From: PNAI01 sp964575715
GTDB taxonomy: Bacteria > Pseudomonadota > Alphaproteobacteria > Rhizobiales > Xanthobacteraceae
Length of the DNA: 9,138 bases
NCBI GenBank assembly: GCA_964575715.1
Contig: CAZNSG010000136.1
Coordinates: 1-9,138, forward strand
Reading direction: 5' to 3'
The notes under the pieces: generated by a model
Databases searched by the model: none
Seen by the model: the letters and a program-made list of their open reading frames with translations, nothing else
Told to the model about the DNA's origin: nothing
Made by a program: the position numbers and the translations under genes
Shown here: positions 6,090-9,138 of the stretch, one piece after another
Layout: each line of letters begins with the position of its first letter
Position numbering within the stretch: position 1 is the stretch's first letter

Positions 6090-6644
6090 TCATACGAGCC
6101 CGAGCTCTGCGAACGCCGTCATGTGATGATCCGCGGATGGTTGCGCAAAGCAGCAGAACACCGCGCGCGTGATGCTGCTTGGTGCGGCCGCGAGTTCCGA
6201 GACAATTGTGCCGACCGCGATGCGCGCGGCAATATCGGGCGGGAAGCGATAGACGCCCGTCGAGATCGCCGGAAATGCAATCGATTGCAGGCGATGCGCG
6301 GCGGCCAGCTCAAGCGCTTGGCGATAGCAGGAGGCGAGCATGTCTTGCTCGCTGTTGCGGCCATCGGCCCAGACCGGGCCAACGGCATGAATCACGTGCT
6401 TTGCTTCGAGCCGATAGCCGCGCGTGATTTTTGCCGAACCGGTGTCACAGCCGTCGAGCGTGCGGCATTCGGCGAGCAGCCCGGGGCCCGCCGCGCGGTG
6501 GATCGCGCCATCCACCCCGCCGCCGCCGAGCAGCGTGCGGTTTGCGGCATTGACGATGGCGTCGACGTCAAGCGTCGTTATATCCGCGACGACAATCTCA
6601 AGCCGCGTTGTGCCGGCATTCGCGATGAGCAGGGCCGATCCCAT
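6090..6644 (-). CDS. Macrodomain protein (ADP-ribose / O-acetyl-ADP-ribose hydrolase type)
   Basis: This is a single-domain macro protein of 184 residues. The family blocks are in order: DITTLDVDAIVNAAN at 21-35, LGGGGVDGAIHRAAG at 39-53, GYRLEAKHVIHAVGPVW at 76-92, and ISTGVYRFP at 127-135. N35 and D45 correspond to residues important for catalysis in the MacroD/YmdB class, which remove ADP-ribose from acidic residues and deacetylate O-acetyl-ADP-ribose. It is probably cytoplasmic and active. The start at 6644 gives a short N-terminal lead of about 15 residues and has only a weak ribosome site, so a slightly different start is possible. It is convergent with the lactonase-like gene and separated from phaB by a repeat-rich gap, so it is likely transcribed alone. 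Nothing nearby encodes an ADP-ribosyltransferase or a sirtuin. Confidence 0.93.
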   Translation of the reverse strand: MGSALLIANAGTTRLEIVVADITTLDVDAIVNAANRTLLGGGGVDGAIHRAAGPGLLAECRTLDGCDTGSAKITRGYRLEAKHVIHAVGPVWADGRNSEQDMLASCYRQALELAAAHRLQSIAFPAISTGVYRFPPDIAARIAVGTIVSELAAAPSSITRAVFCCFAQPSADHHMTAFAELGLV

Positions 6645-6648
6645 TTCA

Positions 6649-6661
6649 ATGATTCTAGTGC
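6649..6661. repeat. 13-base repeat ATGATTCTAGTGC, copy 1
   Basis: ATGATTCTAGTGC occurs here and again at 9081-9093, in the same orientation. This copy lies directly upstream of the macrodomain start codon (6644, minus strand), where it reads GCACTAGAATCAT. It may be a remnant of a dispersed repeat or part of a promoter; two copies are not enough to decide. Confidence 0.4.
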
Positions 6662-6688
6662 GGTATCAAGCTGACCGTCGATACTATT

Positions 6689-6806
6689 CCCTCCCCCTGA
6701 AAGGGGGAGGGTTAGGGTGGGGGTCATAAAGGAATCGAGTTTGCGCCGTTTTCGACCCCCACCCGGTTTGCTAACGCAAACCGACCTCCCCCTTTCAGGG
6801 GGAGGT
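6689..6806. repeat. Composite inverted repeat with three hairpins in the macrodomain-phaB gap
   Basis: Two units are mirror images. The outer arms are each hairpins: 6689-6711 (CCCTCCCCCT, loop GAA, AGGGGGAGGG) and 6784-6806 (ACCTCCCCCT, loop TTC, AGGGGGAGGT). The segment 6690-6710 is the exact reverse complement of 6785-6805. Inside them GGGTGGGGGTC (6715-6725) pairs with GACCCCCACCC (6754-6764). Only the right side carries an extra 18-base hairpin at 6765-6782 (GGTTTGC, TAAC, GCAAACC). No T-run follows a stem, so none is a textbook terminator. The arrangement resembles paired REP/BIME-type intergenic repeats common in Hyphomicrobiales. It may serve as a transcript-end or topology element. 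Confidence 0.8.
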
Positions 6807-6846
6807 ATATGAAGTCGTTGCCGTCTACACTCCGCCCGATGCTGGT

Positions 6847-6878
6847 CTAGAACACGATCGCGAAAACCGGTTTCTGCG
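6847..6878. repeat. Probable dispersed repeat motif (CTAGAACACGATCGCGAAAA...)
   Basis: The segment CTAGAACACGATCGCGAAAA followed by CCGGTTTCTGCG resembles a short intergenic motif that I recall recurring in Bradyrhizobium and Rhodopseudomonas genomes, usually as ...GATCGCGAAAACCGGTTTCC... Only one copy is present here, so the call depends on memory and needs a genome search. It lies downstream of phaB. The rest of 6645-6941 (6645-6688, 6807-6846, 6879-6941) shows nothing else I can support apart from the 13-base repeat at 6649-6661. Confidence 0.35.
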
Positions 6879-6941
6879 ATAGCGGATCACCCTCCGGATT
6901 TTTCGCGTCACAGAAATCGGGCAACAATCAACAATGCGCTC

Positions 6942-7667
6942 TCACGCCAAATATTGCCCGCCGTTTGCGGAGAGCGTCGAGCCGGTGATAAAGCCCGCGT
7001 CGTCGGAGGCGAGGAACATCACGCAGCGCGCGATCTCTTCGGGCTCGCCCAGCCGGCCGACGGGGATTAGCGGCAGAATGGATTTTTCCAAGACCTCCTT
7101 CGGCACCGCCTGCACCATCTCGGTGTTGATATAACCCGGGCAGATGGCGTTGACCGTAATGCCCGCGCGTGCGTTCTCCAGCGCCAGGGCCTTGGTGAAG
7201 CCAATATCGCCGGCCTTGGCGGCAGAATAGTTCGACTGACCCATCTGCCCTTTCTGGCCATTGATGGAAGAAATATTGATGATGCGGCCGAACTTGCGCT
7301 CCCGCATGCCCTCGATCACCGGCCGGCACATGTTGAACAAGGAATTGAGATTGGTGTTGATCACCGCGCTCCATTGTTCAGGCTTCATGCGGTGGAACAT
7401 CGCATCGCGGGTGATCCCGGCATTATTGACCAGCACCTCGACCGGGCCAAGTTCAGCCGTGACTTGCGTCACGCCGGCGGCGCAAGCGTCATAGGATGAG
7501 ACATCCCATTTAAAGACCGGGATGCCGGTGGCGGCCTTGAATTTTTGCGCCGCCTCGTCGTTGCCGCCGTAATTGGCGGCAACCTTGTAGCCTGCCGTCT
7601 TGAGCGCCGTGGCGATCGCCGCCCCGATGCCGCGTGTGCCCCCGGTCACCACCGCTACGCGTGCCAT
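6942..7667 (-). CDS. phaB: Acetoacetyl-CoA reductase
   Basis: This 241-residue SDR reduces acetoacetyl-CoA to (R)-3-hydroxybutyryl-CoA with NADPH, the second step of polyhydroxybutyrate synthesis. The cofactor motif TGGTRGIG is at residues 8-15, and NNAGITRD is at 81-88. The catalytic residues are S134, Y147 and K151, within ISSINGQKGQMGQSNYSAAK, a block nearly diagnostic for PhaB. The C-terminus SANGGQYLA is typical. It lies 45 bases downstream of phaA on the same strand, with CAGAGG at 7675-7680 seven bases before the ATG, so it is very likely cotranscribed. Length and motifs match characterised PhaB enzymes. Alternative FabG-type activity is less likely given the phaA neighbour. Confidence 0.95.
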   Translation of the reverse strand: MARVAVVTGGTRGIGAAIATALKTAGYKVAANYGGNDEAAQKFKAATGIPVFKWDVSSYDACAAGVTQVTAELGPVEVLVNNAGITRDAMFHRMKPEQWSAVINTNLNSLFNMCRPVIEGMRERKFGRIINISSINGQKGQMGQSNYSAAKAGDIGFTKALALENARAGITVNAICPGYINTEMVQAVPKEVLEKSILPLIPVGRLGEPEEIARCVMFLASDDAGFITGSTLSANGGQYLA

Positions 7668-7674
7668 AACTCAA

Positions 7675-7680
7675 CCTCTG
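7675..7680 (-). promoter_or_regulatory. Ribosome binding site of phaB
   Basis: On the minus strand this reads CAGAGG, seven bases before the phaB ATG at 7667. It lies in the 45-base spacer between phaA and phaB, which has no room for a normal promoter. Confidence 0.6.
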
Positions 7681-7712
7681 CGCACGTTGAACGTCTTACC
7701 GCACCAAACCTG

Positions 7713-8888
7713 TCAGCGCTCGACGCACATGGCAATTCCCATGCCGCCGCCGATGCAAAGCGTGGCGAGGCCCTTCTTGGAATTGCGCTTGCCCATCTCG
7801 TAGAGCAGCGTCGTCAGCACGCGTGCACCCGACGCGCCGATCGGATGGCCAATGGCGATCGCCCCGCCATTGACATTGACCTTGGAGGTATCCCAGCCGA
7901 GATCCTTGTTGACCGCGCAGGCCTGAGCCGCGAATGCCTCATTGGCCTCCACCAGATCGAGATCCTCGATTTTCCAGCCGGCCTTTTTTAAGGCCGCGCG
8001 CGAGGCCGGAATCGGCCCCGTGCCCATGATCGCCGGGTCGACGCCCGCATGCGCCCACGACACAATGCGGGCCAGCGGCTTCTTGCCGAGCCTTGCCGCT
8101 TCGCTTGCCTTCATCAGCACCAGCGCGGCGGCGCCATCGTTGATGCCCGAGGCATTCCCCGCCGTGACGGTTCCTTCCTTGTCGAAAGCGGCGCGCAATT
8201 TCGAAATCGAATCCATGGTCGTGCCGTGCTTGGGATACTCGTCGGCGTCGACCATTGTATCGCCCTTGCGGCCCTTGATCGTCACCGCCGTGATTTCGTC
8301 CTTGAACTTGCCGGACTTCTGCGCGGCCTCCGCCTTGTTCTGCGATTTGACCGCGAATTCGTCCTGCTGCGCGCGCGTGATCTGCCATTGCTTTGCGACG
8401 TTTTCAGCCGTGTTGCCCATGTGATAGCCGTTGAAGGCGTCCCACAGCCCGTCCTTGATCATGGTGTCGATCATCTCGAACGAGCCCATCTTGGCGCCGT
8501 TGCGCAGATTCGCGCAGTGCGGCGCCTGGCTCATGGATTCTTGCCCGCCGGCGACCACGATCTCGGCATCGCCGTTGAGGATGGCCTGATAGCCGAGCGC
8601 GACCGCGCGCAGCCCGGAACCGCATAGCTGGTTTACCCCCCAGGCCGGGCTCTCCACTGGAATGCCGGCGGCGATAGAGGCTTGGCGCGCCGGGTTCTGG
8701 CCCTGACCGGCGGTCAGAATCTGGCCCATGATGACTTCGGAGACCCGCGCCCCTTCGACGCCGGCGCGCTCGAGCGCCGCTTTGATGGCGACTTTTCCGA
8801 GCTCATGGGCCGGCAGGCTCGCCAGTGCCCCGTTGAATGTGCCGACCGGCGTGCGCGCGGCGCTGACGATGACGATGTCGTCCTTCAT
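7713..8888 (-). CDS. phaA: Acetyl-CoA acetyltransferase (beta-ketothiolase)
   Basis: This 391-residue biosynthetic thiolase condenses two acetyl-CoA to acetoacetyl-CoA, or cleaves it in reverse. The acyl-accepting cysteine is C89 in NQLCGSGLRAV. H348 is in GGAIAIGHPIGASGAR, and the second catalytic cysteine is C378 in CIGGGMG. These numbers coincide with the Zoogloea ramigera PhaA residues C89, H348 and C378, so length and register are conserved. The ATG at 8888 has a strong AGGAGG ribosome site six bases away. It is the first gene of a two-gene operon with phaB. No PHA synthase, phasin or phaR is in the window. This enzyme could also supply the thiolysis step missing from the + strand catabolic cluster, though nothing in the sequence shows that. 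Confidence 0.96.
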   Translation of the reverse strand: MKDDIVIVSAARTPVGTFNGALASLPAHELGKVAIKAALERAGVEGARVSEVIMGQILTAGQGQNPARQASIAAGIPVESPAWGVNQLCGSGLRAVALGYQAILNGDAEIVVAGGQESMSQAPHCANLRNGAKMGSFEMIDTMIKDGLWDAFNGYHMGNTAENVAKQWQITRAQQDEFAVKSQNKAEAAQKSGKFKDEITAVTIKGRKGDTMVDADEYPKHGTTMDSISKLRAAFDKEGTVTAGNASGINDGAAALVLMKASEAARLGKKPLARIVSWAHAGVDPAIMGTGPIPASRAALKKAGWKIEDLDLVEANEAFAAQACAVNKDLGWDTSKVNVNGGAIAIGHPIGASGARVLTTLLYEMGKRNSKKGLATLCIGGGMGIAMCVER

Positions 8889-8894
8889 GGGAGC

Positions 8895-8900
8895 CCTCCT
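8895..8900 (-). promoter_or_regulatory. Strong ribosome binding site of phaA
   Basis: On the minus strand this reads AGGAGG, a perfect Shine-Dalgarno core six bases from the phaA ATG. It is the strongest ribosome site in the window. Confidence 0.8.
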
Positions 8901-8997
8901 GCTGCCTATTGATCTTGTATCCTCGATAGCCCGTCAAACCCTGCATTGTCCATATAATGGTCCTTTCAGCGTAGCCTACGATCTTGGCCATGACCGC

Positions 8998-9073
8998 CTA
9001 GTGCCCCGTTTCCGAAGTTCGTGATACGCCGCAGCACGCTCTGACACGAACTTCGGAAACAAAGGGGCACTAG
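8998..9073. repeat. Long inverted repeat upstream of phaA
   Basis: The left arm at 8998-9023 runs from CTAGTGCCCC through GTTTCCGAAGTTCGTG. The right arm at 9045-9073 is its reverse complement, except for three extra bases (TTT on the complementary strand) after the CCCC block. The loop is 21 bases (9024-9044). Both outer ends are CTAG. No transposase and no clear target duplication are seen. It could be a REP/MITE-like element or form a large transcript hairpin. It sits 110 bases upstream of phaA, outside the likely ribosome site. The 8901-8997 stretch between them shows no gene and no convincing promoter. Confidence 0.8.
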
Positions 9074-9080
9074 CAACTCT

Positions 9081-9093
9081 ATGATTCTAGTGC
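9081..9093. repeat. 13-base repeat ATGATTCTAGTGC, copy 2
   Basis: This is an exact match to 6649-6661. It overlaps the start of the possible degenerate CTAGTGCC copy near the right edge of the window. Confidence 0.4.
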
Positions 9094-9117
9094 CGCTTTT
9101 CGATTTGAAGTTCCTAG
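9087..9117. repeat. Possible degenerate copy of the CTAGTGCC repeat arm
   Basis: This stretch begins CTAGTGCCGCTTTTCGA, continues through TTTGAAGTTC and ends in CTAG. It shares CTAGTGCC at the start and GAAGTTC near the end with the arm at 8998-9023, with internal differences. It may be a decayed third arm. The similarity is partial and was judged by eye. Confidence 0.35.
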
Positions 9118-9138
9118 CCGAATTTGCTGCAACTGCTG

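Noticed and set aside
6123..6674. Plus-strand open frame of 183 codons over the macrodomain gene
   Set aside because: The minus strand encodes an unmistakable macrodomain across the same bases, and the plus frame is Arg/Ala-rich without any motif.
8909..8937. Possible sigma-70 promoter for phaA (minus-strand TTGACG at 8932-8937)
   Set aside because: The -35-like hexamer is good, but with 17-18 base spacing the -10 candidates (GATCAA or ATCAAT) match the consensus at only about three of six positions. Not enough to annotate.
8998..9073. Insertion sequence terminal repeats
   Set aside because: Only 21 bases lie between the arms, with no transposase and no visible target duplication. It is kept as a repeat of unknown type.

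Overview
The window looks like chromosomal DNA from a GC-rich alphaproteobacterium, most likely Hyphomicrobiales (Bradyrhizobium/Rhodopseudomonas-like). This rests on the codon bias, the GC-rich palindromic intergenic repeats of a kind I associate with that group, and a phaA-phaB pair. The genus is inference, because no rRNA or other species marker is present.

Layout. Bases 1-180 are intergenic, with a dispersed-repeat-like segment and several short palindromes. Bases 181-6082 hold six tightly packed + strand genes: an MFE-2-type short-chain dehydrogenase, a MaoC-type hydratase 2, an acyl-CoA dehydrogenase, a family III CoA transferase, a 3-hydroxyisobutyrate-dehydrogenase-family oxidoreductase and a metallo-beta-lactamase-fold hydrolase annotated as lactonase-like. 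Three of the five junctions overlap by 4 bases or are separated by 4 bases. The largest gap (95 bases) holds a perfect 11-bp hairpin. A macrodomain gene (6090-6644, minus strand) converges on this cluster. Bases 6645-6941 form a repeat-rich gap. The minus-strand operon phaA (7713-8888) then phaB (6942-7667) makes (R)-3-hydroxybutyryl-CoA for polyhydroxybutyrate. Bases 8889-9138 are intergenic and hold a long inverted repeat.

How the genes may work together. The + strand cluster reads as a catabolic module for an unidentified carboxylic acid. The CoA transferase would activate the acid, the acyl-CoA dehydrogenase would desaturate it, the hydratase 2 would add water with R stereochemistry, and the SDR would oxidise the (R)-3-hydroxyacyl-CoA. 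The SDR and MaoC proteins together correspond to the two catalytic halves of eukaryotic peroxisomal multifunctional enzyme type 2. The last two proteins (beta-hydroxyacid dehydrogenase and lactonase-like hydrolase) suggest a substrate with a hydroxyl or ring-lactone stage. The substrate cannot be read from the sequence. No thiolase lies in the + strand cluster; the nearest is PhaA on the opposite strand.

No tRNA, rRNA, CRISPR array, transposase or recognisable phage gene was seen. The most interesting points are the split MFE-2 pair inside an uncharacterised pathway, an acyl-CoA dehydrogenase whose catalytic glutamate appears to sit at the isovaleryl-CoA/long-chain dehydrogenase position, a lactonase-like protein lacking the tyrosine typical of AHL lactonases, and three different families of palindromic repeats.
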